DNA of 64,000 nucleotides from Bacillota bacterium (GCA_023412215.1 JAEYNX010000015.1:62001-126000); one strand, 5' to 3'. Numbered from the stretch's first letter, positions 9,460-18,047 are shown. A program made the numbers and translations. Notes: a model not told the origin generated them from the sequence alone.

Positions 9460-11070
9460 ATGCAATTAAACGAATCGGGATTATCCGTTCGGAAGCAGTG
9501 GAAGGCCGCAGGTTATTTAATTCCCGAGTTTGACAGGAGCGATGTGGCGGAGAAAACAAGAAAACGGCCTTACTGGATACATTTTGGAGCAGGTAATATC
9601 TTCCGCGCGTTTCAGGCAAATGTGGTTCAGAATCTTCTGAACAAGGGCGTGCTGGATCGAGGGCTTATCGTCGCGGAAGGATACGATTATGAAATCGTAG
9701 AGAAAATGAATCGCCCCCATGACGATTACAGTATTCTGGTGACCCTGAAAGCCAACGGTTTTGTGGAGAAAACCGTAATTGGCAGCGTGGTTCAGTCCTT
9801 TATACTTGATTCAGGGAACACGAAGGAATTCGACGGCATAAAAGCGATCTTTCGGCAGGATTCACTCCAGATGGCGAGCTTTACAATTACGGAAAAAGGC
9901 TACAGTCTGACGGACGCAAAGGGGATGCTCCTTTCTTCCGTCGCATGCGATATGGAACGTGGGCCCGAAAAGCCAGAGAGCTACATCGGGAAAATCGCGT
10001 CCCTGCTCTACGCCCGTTTCCTCGCGGGAGAGAGACCGATTGCGATGGTAAGCATGGACAATTGCTCCCACAACGGTACAAAGCTGTTCGAGGCCGTATC
10101 CGCGTTCGCAGACGCATGGTCGGAACGAGACCTAACAGAAAAAGCGTTCTCCGATTACATACACAATCCGAAGAAAGTGTCCTTTCCGTGGTCTATGATT
10201 GACAAAATCACCCCGCGCCCGGATCCTTCCGTAGAGAACATTCTAAAAAAAGACGACGTGGAAGGGCTGGCCCCGATTATTACAAGTAAAAGGACCTATG
10301 TTGCCCCTTTCGTCAACGCCGAGGAATGTGAATACTTAGTGATTGAAGATGCGTTTCCGAACGGTCGCCCGCCGCTGGAAAAGGGAGGCATCCTATTCAC
10401 AACGCGGGAAACAGTGGACAAAGTGGAAAAGATGAAGGTGTGCACCTGTCTAAACCCGCTTCACACCGCGCTTGCAATCTTTGGGTGCCTGCTGGGCTAC
10501 GACCTGATTTTCATAGAAATGAGAGACGCCGCACTCAGAAGGCTGGCGGAGGGGGTCGGGAAGGAAGGGCTTCCGGTTGCCGTCCACCCCGGGATTCTGG
10601 ACCCGAAAGAATTCATGGATACCGTATTGAACATCCGCCTGCCGAACCCGTTTATGCCGGATACCCCGCAGCGAATTGCAACGGATACATCCCAGAAGCT
10701 GGCGATTCGCTTCGGTGAAACCATTAAGGCTTATGCTGCGTCCCCAAAACTCCGTATCGCCGATTTGAAACTCATCCCGCTTGTTTTTGCCGGATGGCTT
10801 CGTTACCTGATGGGGCTGGACGATGATGGCAATGTCTTTGAATTGAGCCCGGACCCGATTTTGAGCTCCGTATGCTCTTATGTCGCGTCTATCCGCTTGG
10901 GCGACCATGGCGTGGATACCGAAGCGCGACTAAAGCCGATTCTGGAGAATGAGAAAATTTTTGGCGTTAATCTCTACGACGTGAACATGGCGGGGACGAT
11001 CTGCGGCTATTTCAAGCAAATGATATCCGGTACAGGGGCCGTGCGCGCCGTGCTTGAAAAATATGTGTAG
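9460..11070 (+). CDS. uxuB: Fructuronate reductase (mannitol dehydrogenase family)
   Basis: NADH-dependent reduction of D-fructuronate to D-mannonate, the substrate of UxuA. The N-terminal Rossmann segment starts WIHFGAGNIFRAFQ (about 36-50). The mannitol dehydrogenase C-terminal domain includes CLNPLHTALAIFG and the KLIPLVFAGWLRYL region. ATG 9460 is chosen because AAAGGAG lies at the right distance; upstream in-frame starts sit inside uxuA. Length is 536 residues, typical for the Gram-positive UxuB type. The gene is tightly coupled to uxuA and was followed by uxaC until the Rhs island broke it. Confidence 0.93.
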   Translation: MQLNESGLSVRKQWKAAGYLIPEFDRSDVAEKTRKRPYWIHFGAGNIFRAFQANVVQNLLNKGVLDRGLIVAEGYDYEIVEKMNRPHDDYSILVTLKANGFVEKTVIGSVVQSFILDSGNTKEFDGIKAIFRQDSLQMASFTITEKGYSLTDAKGMLLSSVACDMERGPEKPESYIGKIASLLYARFLAGERPIAMVSMDNCSHNGTKLFEAVSAFADAWSERDLTEKAFSDYIHNPKKVSFPWSMIDKITPRPDPSVENILKKDDVEGLAPIITSKRTYVAPFVNAEECEYLVIEDAFPNGRPPLEKGGILFTTRETVDKVEKMKVCTCLNPLHTALAIFGCLLGYDLIFIEMRDAALRRLAEGVGKEGLPVAVHPGILDPKEFMDTVLNIRLPNPFMPDTPQRIATDTSQKLAIRFGETIKAYAASPKLRIADLKLIPLVFAGWLRYLMGLDDDGNVFELSPDPILSSVCSYVASIRLGDHGVDTEARLKPILENEKIFGVNLYDVNMAGTICGYFKQMISGTGAVRAVLEKYV

Positions 11071-11083
11071 GAGGGTTTAAGCA

Positions 11084-11248
11084 ATGGAATCTTTTATATA
11101 TGATGATTTCTTGTTGCAGACAGAAACCGCCAAAGTGCTTTACCATGATTATGCGGAGAAAATGCCTATTATCGATTTCCATAATCACCTGAGCCCGAGT
11201 GATACAAGGACCTGCATTGATAATATCCGGATGATCAGAGGTGTGTGA
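11084..11248 (+). pseudogene. uxaC: Truncated uronate isomerase (uxaC N-terminal remnant)
   Basis: An AGGAGGG ribosome site and an ATG 13 bases after uxuB open a frame that begins MESFIYDDFLLQTETAKVLY. It contains the isomerase motif PIIDFHNHLSP (compare PIIDYHCHISP in the intact copy at 47307-48710). Similarity stops at about residue 40 (about base 11204); 14 unrelated residues follow before a stop. About 90% of the enzyme is missing, so it is non-functional. It differs enough from the intact copy to be an old paralogue and not a fresh duplicate. The break marks the left edge of the Rhs island. Confidence 0.85.
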
Positions 11249-11290
11249 TATGACCAGTAGTCCTCAAGGCCCATGTTGTTAACATACTGA
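11219..11290 (-). pseudogene. Short inverted Rhs-like fragment at the island edge
   Basis: Read on the minus strand, this stretch encodes YVNNMGLEDYWSYHT, which resembles a segment from the N-terminal half of WapA/Rhs proteins (NLGLEDYW-type). It faces opposite to the big Rhs gene beside it and has no start or complete domain. It looks like scrap from an inversion or illegitimate recombination. The match rests on a short motif recalled by eye, so confidence is modest. Confidence 0.4.
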
Positions 11291-14200
11291 AGAAGCCTGA
11301 ATGTTGCCAGCGGCAACGCGATACAGATTAACCTCAACAGTAACGCCGACGCCCAACAGTTTAAGATCACGCCCAACAACGACAACACCTACAAGATCAC
11401 GACCAAGGTAACCTCCGATAAAAGCTCATTGACAGTGAAGGATGGTAACAACAATCCGGCTGCCGTTATTGAATTGGGTGACACAGGGGCCAATCATCAA
11501 AAGTGGTACTTTGAGGAGGTCTCCGCCTCGGATGCTCCCTCAGACGGTAAGATCATCACCATCCGTTCCCGCCACAGCGGGCAGTATTTTGATGTAAACG
11601 GCGGTACCGACGCCGAGGGCACCAAGATCATTCAATACTATTTCCATGGCGGGGCCAACCAGAAGTATCTGCTGCAGAGCACTACCGGCGGGTACTTCAA
11701 GCTGCTCTCCCTGCTCAACGATTCGGGCAAGTACGTGACGGTGGAGGCCGACAATACACTCGCCCTGCGCAGCGATACCGGTTCCTCCAATCAGGAATTT
11801 AAGTTTGTTTCTCAGCCCAACGGAACCTACCGGATCGTGACCCGTACGAGCGCCGACGCGAGCTGCATCCAAGACCCCAACTCTTCCTACACCTCCGGCA
11901 CGGGGTTGACCGTTACCGCGAACGGCTCGGGCACGAACCAGCAGTGGGTGCTGGAGGAGGCAACCAAGAGCATCACTTCGGAGGCGACCTATGCCTCCAA
12001 CGGCAACTACCTTGACAAGATAACGGATGCCAGAGGCAACACGACGGACTACAACTACGACACCAACAAGGGTGTTCTGAATTCTGTTGAGGACGCAAAC
12101 GGGGAGCTGACCAGCTATACCTACAATCCCAACAACGACAATCTTGAGAGCGTTTCACGGGCGGGGGCCGAAAGCCGTTATCTCTATGAAAACAGCCAAT
12201 TGAGCGCCATCAAGCCCCACGCGGACGACGACAGCTACGCGTACACCTTTGCCTACGACGGGTTCGGGAACGTAAAATCCGTAAATGTAGGCACACAGCG
12301 GCTTGTCACCAACACCTACCGGACATACAACAAATCGCTGAGCTACAGCACCTACGGCAACGGCTACAAGGTGGGCTATACCTATGACGACTTTGACCGT
12401 GTGACCGAGAAGAAGTACAACGACACCGTGCGTTTCAAATACACCTACGACAAGGAAGGCAACCTTTACAGTTCTCAGGATTTGCAGGGGAACACCAGCT
12501 ACAGCTATGCCTATGATTTTGCGAAGAGGCTGCAGGCCGTAACCGGCAGCAACGGCCACCGTATGAAATCCGTATACGACACCAAAAACCGCCTGACGGA
12601 TTTCTTCAACCTCTTTGGCGCCACCTCCTACAAGACCAGCTATGTATATGGCAGCGCCGCAACACAGACGCCTACGCTGGTCTACGGTATCAAGCTCAAC
12701 GATGTGCAAAAGCTCTCGTATGCCTACGACGCCCTTGCGAGGCTTAGTACCAAAACGATCAACGGGGCGAACAACTATGCGGTAAACTACCGCTATGTAG
12801 ATGTGTCGGACAGCAAAACGACCACCCTGCTTTCGAGCATTAATAACGGTGGCAATACGCTTAGCTATACCTATGACAAGCTGGGGAATATCGAGACCAT
12901 CAGCGAGAATGATGAGCTGAAGGCTACCTACCACTATGACGAGTTAAACCAGCTGACCAGAGAGGACAACCTCTGGCAGGATGAAACCATCGTTTACGCC
13001 TATGACCTCGGCGGAAACATGCTGAGCAAAACGACCTATGCGTATACCGAGCCTTCGGACGAGCCGACCGAGCTCTATCATTCCGCCGCCTATGCCTATG
13101 GTGACGGCAACTGGAAGGACAAGCTGACCGCTTACGACGGGCAGGCCATCACCTATGATGAGATCGGCAACATGCTCTCCTTCGGCAGCAAGACCTTCAC
13201 ATGGGAAGGCCGGCAGCTCACCGCGTTATCCGACAGCGACAGCGGGGCTTCCCTCACCTATCAGTACAACGACAGCGGCATCCGAACCAAGAAGGTGTAT
13301 AACGGGGTTACGACCAACTACTACTTAAACGGCGACGATGTAGTTCGTGAAACCAACGGTACCGACACGCTCGACTACTTCTACGACGCCGACGGCAACC
13401 TCTACGGCTTCAAACTTAACGGCAGCGAGTATTACTACATCCGCAACGGGCAGAATGATATCACGGGCATCCTTGACACAAGCGGAAACGAGGTTGTATC
13501 ATACAGTTATGATACGTGGGGCAAGCTGCTGGGGATTACCGGCTCACTAGCCGACACTGTTGGTATGAAGAACCCTTACCGATACCGCGGGTACAGGTAT
13601 GATACCGAGACGGGGCTGTATTACCTGAATAGCAGGTATTATGACGCAGAGCTTGGCAGGTTTATTGCTGAGGATACAAGTCTGAATTCAGGCACAGGCA
13701 TCATTGGGCTGAATATGTTCGCTTACTGCAACAATAATCCTGTTATGTTGACCGATAGTGATGGCAACATGCCGTTTTTACTGATTACGGCTGTGGCAGG
13801 AGCATTGATTGGTGCGGTTGCAGGTGGTATTATTGCTGCCAAAAGCGGAAAGAATGTTTGGGCAGGTATTGGCATAGGAGCAGCTGCAGGGGCATTGATT
13901 GGGTTAGGCGCCGGCGCGGCAGCAGGCGCTTTACTTGCTGGAAGCGCAACAGCTTCTATGGCAGCAGTGCTTGCCGGGGCAGGTGTATTGATTAACCAAG
14001 CAAGTACGGCAATTAGTCAGGTCGTAACTAAAGTTGCTGATAAATTGACTCGAGTAGTTAATAGTGGAGGACGTGTAGCTACCCAAACAACAACTGCTTT
14101 ACAAACATATTATCCGCCTAATAATGGATTCGCTGGGACCACCCAAGAGATTACGTTAGATGCAGGGACGTTATTGCAAAGAACAGGAGATATGGTTGGA

Positions 14201-14425
14201 CGATTTACAGCCCCTGCTAGAACACCTACACAAGTATTGTCATTACCATATGATAAGATTGGACAGGCAACCACTTTACTGCAAGTACAGCAGCCTATAC
14301 AAGCACTAAGTGGTAAAGTCGCCCCTTGGTTTGGTCAAATTGGAGGGGGAACACAATATCTGCTGTTAGGCGGCAGGGTTGATCAATTAATACGAGATGG
14401 TATAATTACTATTTTTGGAGGGTAA
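11291..14425 (+). CDS. 5'-truncated Rhs/YD-repeat protein with TNT-type toxin C-terminus
   Basis: Polymorphic toxin of the Rhs/WapA class. No good start codon exists: the frame opens at 11291 straight after a stop, and the first possible start is a TTG at 11429 (residues counted from there). It begins inside a ricin-type beta-trefoil lectin region (about 1-185), then many YD repeats (about 190-700) and the Rhs core DTETGLYYLNSRYYDAELGR near 725. A Gly/Ala-rich hydrophobic stretch (about 785-860) follows, then a TNT domain (about 893-998) with YPPNNGFAGT and APWFGQIGGGTQYLL. TNT domains hydrolyse NAD+ in target cells. The secretion signal and the usual N-terminus are missing, so expression and export are doubtful. 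The next gene is the presumed antidote. Confidence 0.85.
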   Translation, partial: RSLNVASGNAIQINLNSNADAQQFKITPNNDNTYKITTKVTSDKSSLTVKDGNNNPAAVIELGDTGANHQKWYFEEVSASDAPSDGKIITIRSRHSGQYFDVNGGTDAEGTKIIQYYFHGGANQKYLLQSTTGGYFKLLSLLNDSGKYVTVEADNTLALRSDTGSSNQEFKFVSQPNGTYRIVTRTSADASCIQDPNSSYTSGTGLTVTANGSGTNQQWVLEEATKSITSEATYASNGNYLDKITDARGNTTDYNYDTNKGVLNSVEDANGELTSYTYNPNNDNLESVSRAGAESRYLYENSQLSAIKPHADDDSYAYTFAYDGFGNVKSVNVGTQRLVTNTYRTYNKSLSYSTYGNGYKVGYTYDDFDRVTEKKYNDTVRFKYTYDKEGNLYSSQDLQGNTSYSYAYDFAKRLQAVTGSNGHRMKSVYDTKNRLTDFFNLFGATSYKTSYVYGSAATQTPTLVYGIKLNDVQKLSYAYDALARLSTKTINGANNYAVNYRYVDVSDSKTTTLLSSINNGGNTLSYTYDKLGNIETISENDELKATYHYDELNQLTREDNLWQDETIVYAYDLGGNMLSKTTYAYTEPSDEPTELYHSAAYAYGDGNWKDKLTAYDGQAITYDEIGNMLSFGSKTFTWEGRQLTALSDSDSGASLTYQYNDSGIRTKKVYNGVTTNYYLNGDDVVRETNGTDTLDYFYDADGNLYGFKLNGSEYYYIRNGQNDITGILDTSGNEVVSYSYDTWGKLLGITGSLADTVGMKNPYRYRGYRYDTETGLYYLNSRYYDAELGRFIAEDTSLNSGTGIIGLNMFAYCNNNPVMLTDSDGNMPFLLITAVAGALIGAVAGGIIAAKSGKNVWAGIGIGAAAGALIGLGAGAAAGALLAGSATASMAAVLAGAGVLINQASTAISQVVTKVADKLTRVVNSGGRVATQTTTALQTYYPPNNGFAGTTQEITLDAGTLLQRTGDMVGRFTAPARTPTQVLSLPYDKIGQATTLLQVQQPIQALSGKVAPWFGQIGGGTQYLLLGGRVDQLIRDGIITIFGG

Positions 14426-14426
14426 T

Positions 14427-14654
14427 ATGACAAGAAATGATTTTTTAAAAAAATTACAAGAGAATAAAATTGATTCCAGTATTGTTAATTTTGATAATTC
14501 CATAAGAGACGGATATTGCATAAGGAAAAATTACAATAGATGGGAAGTTTTTGTAAGAGAACGGTTTGAAGAGTATGATGTCATCGGATTTCCTAGTGAA
14601 AGTGATGCCTTAGAAAATTTGTTAAAGCAAATTCTAAGTATTTATGGGAAATAA
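14427..14654 (+). CDS. Presumed immunity protein for the TNT toxin
   Basis: A small 75-residue, AT-rich gene starting one base after the toxin stop, with GGAGGG at the toxin gene's end as ribosome site. An in-frame TTG at 14415 lies inside the toxin gene and is less likely. The protein is charged (RNDFLKKLQENKID, KNYNRWEVFVRERFEEYD), has no signal peptide or membrane segment, and looks like a compact alpha/beta protein of the kind that binds toxin tips. Position and coupling imply it protects the producer from NAD+ depletion. I do not recognise a specific immunity family with certainty. Confidence 0.7.
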   Translation: MTRNDFLKKLQENKIDSSIVNFDNSIRDGYCIRKNYNRWEVFVRERFEEYDVIGFPSESDALENLLKQILSIYGK

Positions 14655-14689
14655 GAGGCGGTTTTAGTGTGGACAAGTGGCTATCCTTT

Positions 14690-15190
14690 CAAAAAAGCCG
14701 GAACAGTTGCTGTAAAAAAGAAAAATCGGCCTTGGTTAATTAGCGGGGCCGGTTTATCACACAATTCTGGCGGTCTGAAGCTGGATTCCCCGCGCGTATA
14801 GCCTCTCCCATATATATCAGACTTAAATAGAGCCTAACTTTTTTCTTTTCACTGTCGTAACTCCAGTATGTCCTATAACTGCTACCTAAAAAATATAGTA
14901 CCCCCCTGCAAAAAAAGGCTCATTAACAAACTTTTTACATTTCTAACCGCTTGACAAATCGCAGACTTAGCCTTACTTATAGAGGCAAGAAGCGATTCCC
15001 TTGATCGGTTTTGAATAGCTTTCTACCTGAAGAACACGTTCTGAAACAACGTGTTCTTCTCTTTTTTGCGCTTGTGGCGTTGGCTGACCGAACAGCAGTG
15101 TATAGAGGTTATGTGTGAAGCTTCCATCCTGTTTGCGCCGGTTCTGCTTGTGGAGCAGCAGCTGCGCCTGCAACTCGCGGATCTTCTTCA
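14690..15190. repeat. ~500 bp repeat, copy A
   Basis: Nearly the same sequence recurs at 19099-19622 in the same orientation. Shared landmarks in order are a run near GTAAAAAAGAAAAATCGG, AGCGGGGCCGGT, CACTGTCGTAACTCCAGTAT, AAGGCTCATTAACAAACTTT, a terminator hairpin, and TGGAGCAGCAG..CTCGCGGATCTTCTT. On the minus strand it encodes KKIRELQAQLLLHKQNRRKQ, a frame interrupted by stops, so it may be the rump of a mobile-element gene. I do not recognise the parent element. It lies between the toxin/immunity pair and the orphan toxin cassette. Confidence 0.8.
15029..15067 (+). terminator. Rho-independent terminator in repeat copy A
   Basis: A 12 bp stem (GAAGAACACGTT with AACGTGTTCTTC), a 7-base loop, then C and a run of six T. 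It would end transcripts from the toxin/immunity pair. The same hairpin is present in copy B. Confidence 0.85.
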
Positions 15191-15200
15191 CTACCAACAA

Positions 15201-15532
15201 CGGGCAGGCCATCACCTACGATGAAATCGGCAACATGCTTTCCTTCGGCAGCCAGACCTTCCCATGTGAAGGCCGGCAGCTCACCGCGTTATCCGACAGC
15301 GATAGCGGAACCTCCAAAAGGATTATCATACAAAATGGCAATTGCTTATGTGAAATCAGGAGGAGATGTTTTTGCTTCTTCAAAAGCCAATGCCAAACGT
15401 TTAGCAACTGCCGTTGGAAATGGCAAAGCTCCTACAGCACCTGAAATTCACTCTAAAAACGGTTCGACCTTAGGTTTCTGGAAACATTATCATGATGGTA
15501 ATAGAAAGGGTGGGCACATCTTTTATGTGTAA
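15201..15532 (+). pseudogene. Orphan Rhs cassette: YD fragment joined to a second toxin tip
   Basis: Bases 15201 to about 15314 copy the intact Rhs gene around 13138-13250 (GQAITYDEIGNMLSF..GRQLTALSDSDSG) with a few changes. After 15314 the similarity ends and a different C-terminal tip begins in another frame: PPKGLSYKMAIAYVKSGGDV to EIHSKNGSTLGFWKHYHDGN and finally GGHIFYV. The His-rich end (WKHYH, GHIFY) resembles tips of other Rhs proteins and may be an enzyme active site; the activity is unknown. The frameshift and lack of a start make it silent. This is the classic displaced rhsCT arrangement, able to replace the active tip by recombination in the shared YD segment. Confidence 0.7.
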
Positions 15533-15540
15533 TCAAACTT

Positions 15541-15978
15541 ATGGAAATAAATTATAGTATTATAGTAAACAATTACATTGAAATAATTAAATACTGTATA
15601 AAATCCTCTGATACTTTTTCTGTTATATCTAATATTAAAAAACCATATTCTCAAATACCACCAAAAAGTGAGCACGATGAAATTTTGAAATATTTTGAGC
15701 CATATTTGTTAAAGCAAGTCATAGGAATTAAGAATTGGCCAGGAACAAGTACAAGAGACAACCATAAAGTTATAAGTATTTATAAATGTCAAAAAGAAAC
15801 TTATAAATTATTAATGAACTTACCTAATATTTTTACTCCTTTAAGCAATAATTTGCCTGAGGATATTTGCTTTTATAGAAATGATATGGAATGGCTCGTA
15901 TCGGTTTCTCACGAAAAACTAGCGTATATATCGCATGAAACTAAACAAGATGCTGGCTTTTTTCAAGGCTTAACTTAA
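15541..15978 (+). CDS. Presumed immunity protein of the orphan toxin tip
   Basis: A 145-residue AT-rich gene, 8 bases after the orphan tip, strongly different in base composition from the carbohydrate genes. The start is MEINYSIIVNNYIEIIKYCI; there is no signal peptide, and the C-terminal half contains CFYRNDMEWLVSVSHEKLAY. The arrangement (toxin tip, then small gene) is the usual toxin/immunity order in Rhs loci. I do not recognise the family. The ribosome site is poor, so expression is uncertain. Confidence 0.6.
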   Translation: MEINYSIIVNNYIEIIKYCIKSSDTFSVISNIKKPYSQIPPKSEHDEILKYFEPYLLKQVIGIKNWPGTSTRDNHKVISIYKCQKETYKLLMNLPNIFTPLSNNLPEDICFYRNDMEWLVSVSHEKLAYISHETKQDAGFFQGLT

Positions 15979-16299
15979 TTTATTATAAGTTATAAGAATC
16001 GTTGCCTACAAACTGCGCTATCTACTTAGGTGGCGCAGTTTGTAATCTGTGATGACAAGTCTTTGGGCTTTATACTCAATGGTCACGTACTTCAGCCATG
16101 GTATCTATTTCAAGATTTATTTGCTTTTTCTACTTTTTAGTTAGTCTTGCCGCAGGCGTGGGTAATAGAAAAACAAATAAACCGATGGCTCAATGAAAAT
16201 AAGAAAAGGCTTCCAATTAGGAAACCTTTCAGATGGGTGATTATTACTATTCTAAAATCCACGATCACACGACATAAGATCGACCCTAGCTCATTAGCT
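15979..16299. other. Intergenic stretch with one stem-loop
   Basis: No credible gene is seen between the orphan immunity gene and the chromate operon. It holds an 11 bp perfect stem at 16008-16043 (ACAAACTGCGC with GCGCAGTTTGT) without a T-run, probably the 3' end of the immunity transcript. Short open frames on both strands here lack ribosome sites and family features. Confidence 0.5.
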
Positions 16300-16812
16300 T
16301 TAAACCGGATATGTATCATCCTCATGCATCATATAACCAATCAGGGCATAAACCCCAACCCATAAAAATACGTTATTTCCATCTGGCACTTCAAATACTT
16401 GTGGGCGCACTGAAAAGAAATCGGATAACTTGGCCACTTCATTCGAGGTATGTATTTCAGCGCTGTTTTTATCGCCTCTCTTTACCTTCCATTGTTCGCC
16501 TGCCAGCATATCAATTGACAGCCCAATAGGCCGTGGAGGTTTGGTGAGGGCGAAGTGGTCGGCGCCTGCGGCATATAACGGTTGGGCGGTTGCAACAAGC
16601 ATGTCACCCTGCATGAGCTTATATAGGTGGTTTTCGCCCGCGCGTTTCTCCGGCAGGTTCTCAATGCTGGTTAAATATTTTACTTCCTTATCCGGGCCAA
16701 TAATTACTTTTTCCGGCCCGAATAGCTTTTGGCTACGCAAGTAGGCCAGCATCCTGCCGGTTTTATCCTGAAACTGCTTTTCACATAAATCGTTTTTCAC
16801 TATAATTCTCAT
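16300..16812 (-). CDS. Conserved-looking hypothetical, third gene of the chromate transporter operon
   Basis: 170-residue soluble protein. Start ATG at 16812 lies one base after the stop of the upstream transporter gene, with AAGGGGA as ribosome site; a longer frame from 16854 overlaps that gene and is less likely. N-terminus MRIIVKNDLCEKQFQDKTGR and the repeated short beta-strand pattern (KVIIGPDKEVKYLTSI, HLYKLMQGDMLVATAQ) suggest an all-beta fold, perhaps of the LURP-one/tubby-like kind. It ends ALIGYMMHEDDTYPV. That fold guess is weak. Translational coupling says it works with, or is regulated with, the transporter. Confidence 0.6.
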   Translation of the reverse strand: MRIIVKNDLCEKQFQDKTGRMLAYLRSQKLFGPEKVIIGPDKEVKYLTSIENLPEKRAGENHLYKLMQGDMLVATAQPLYAAGADHFALTKPPRPIGLSIDMLAGEQWKVKRGDKNSAEIHTSNEVAKLSDFFSVRPQVFEVPDGNNVFLWVGVYALIGYMMHEDDTYPV

Positions 16813-16813
16813 A

Positions 16814-17389
16814 TCAAATTCCCCTTGATAATAGTATATAGCATACCCCACCAATCACGCCGCTGCCCAGCATTATAAATATGGGGTTAGTCTTAAATTT
16901 ACGCAGTAGGATCAAGGCCACCGTAAATAGGGCAACGGCAATGACGTCAATTGACGATATGTTCCAGCTAAACCCATCCGGCCCCCAAAATGACAGTACA
17001 AGGATGGATAGTCCTGCAGAAAAGATTAATGCAACCACAGTTGGGCGAAGGCCTGCCAATATGCCCTTGATAACCACCAACTCTCGGTATTTTCCGTACA
17101 GCCACGCCAGCAGGGATACGATGATGCAGGAGGGTAAAATACAACCTAAAGTGGAAATCAGTGCTCCACCCAAACCGGCAATTTGAATGCCCACAAATGT
17201 TGCTGAATTAACCGCGATCGGGCCGGGGGTCATCTCGGAAATAGTAATGAGATCGGTAAATTCAGTGAGCGACAGCCAGCCGTGAATATCCACCACTTGG
17301 TTTTGTATCAATGGCATAGCGGCCAATCCACCGCCGAAGCTGAGTAGCCCGATTTGAAAGAAACTCCAGAAAAGTTGCAGGTATATCAT
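16814..17389 (-). CDS. chrA: Chromate transporter half-protein (CHR domain), second subunit
   Basis: Short-chain CHR family membrane protein (191 residues) with about five to six helices. The signature near the N-terminus is QIGLLSFGGGLAAMPLIQNQ, followed by TEFTDLITISEMTPGPIAVN, both hallmarks of the family. Short-chain CHR proteins work as pairs of two adjacent genes and either export chromate or act as related anion transporters; the true substrate is not known here. It starts 3 bases after the first half-protein gene. The pair sits inside the foreign-looking island. Confidence 0.88.
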   Translation of the reverse strand: MIYLQLFWSFFQIGLLSFGGGLAAMPLIQNQVVDIHGWLSLTEFTDLITISEMTPGPIAVNSATFVGIQIAGLGGALISTLGCILPSCIIVSLLAWLYGKYRELVVIKGILAGLRPTVVALIFSAGLSILVLSFWGPDGFSWNISSIDVIAVALFTVALILLRKFKTNPIFIMLGSGVIGGVCYILLSRGI

Positions 17390-17392
17390 GCT

Positions 17393-17965
17393 TTAAATAT
17401 GCTCCTTTCCTGTCCTTTTATCATGTAGGCTTACCAGTGCTCCCAATGTTCCGCAGAATAGTATAATGTAAACAATATTGATATGTAGCACATAATAAGC
17501 GATAAAGGCCGCTGCCAAAATGACGATTGGCAGTATCTTTTTTGCCTTAATGATCTTTCCGCCCATCGTTATAACCACATCAAAGATCACAGCGCATACT
17601 CCGGCCATCATACCATTTAATACAGCACTGACGATAGGATTGTCACGAAACGCTGCATAAAACAGGGAAATGATGGACAGGACCATTAATGGCGGTAATA
17701 CGGTTCCCAAGATGGAAACCAACACCCCGGATATTCCCATCAGGCGCCAGCCTACCAAAATCGCAGCATTCACAGCTATCGCACCAGGTGATGATTGGGC
17801 TATCGCCGCTATATTCAACATTTCCTCTTCTTCCAGCCAGCCCAATTCGTCCACAAACTTCTTTTTCATTAGCGGGATAATGACATATCCGCCGCCAAAA
17901 GTAAACGCACTAAGAAAAAAAGTAGATTTAAACACCTTAAAGTAGTTTTTTAGATTTTTTTTCAC
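17393..17965 (-). CDS. chrA: Chromate transporter half-protein (CHR domain), first subunit
   Basis: The partner of the following gene, 190 residues. It has the CHR motif STFFLSAFTFGGGYVIIPLM and then LNIAAIAQSSPGAIAVNAAI, with hydrophobic helices to the end. It starts with GTG at 17965 behind an AAGGGG ribosome site. It is transcribed away from the LysR regulator and shares a ~100 base AT-rich promoter region with it. Short-chain CHR pairs are believed to form heterodimers with opposite membrane orientation. Confidence 0.88.
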   Translation of the reverse strand: MKKNLKNYFKVFKSTFFLSAFTFGGGYVIIPLMKKKFVDELGWLEEEEMLNIAAIAQSSPGAIAVNAAILVGWRLMGISGVLVSILGTVLPPLMVLSIISLFYAAFRDNPIVSAVLNGMMAGVCAVIFDVVITMGGKIIKAKKILPIVILAAAFIAYYVLHINIVYIILFCGTLGALVSLHDKRTGKEHI

Positions 17966-18011
17966 GAAATCACCCCTTACTAATCAGTATATTCCTTGAT
18001 TGTTAATATTA

Positions 18012-18047
18012 AAAATAGTATTATTAGATAATATACATAGCTATTTT
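18012..18047. promoter_or_regulatory. Candidate LysR operator between chrA pair and lysR gene
   Basis: A very AT-rich interval with an inverted repeat AAAATAG ... CTATTTT (arms 18012-18018 and 18041-18047) in the 104-base divergent intergenic region. LysR regulators usually bind such interrupted palindromes next to divergent targets. Which promoter elements are used is not clear. Confidence 0.45.

Noticed and set aside
12155..12934. 259-residue minus-strand frame inside the Rhs gene
   Set aside because: Antisense to YD repeats; the composition reflects the repeat code, not a gene.
14973..15215. Minus-strand 80-residue frame in repeat copy A as a real gene
   Set aside because: The equivalent frame in copy B is interrupted and no start signal is seen. 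Reported as part of a repeat instead.
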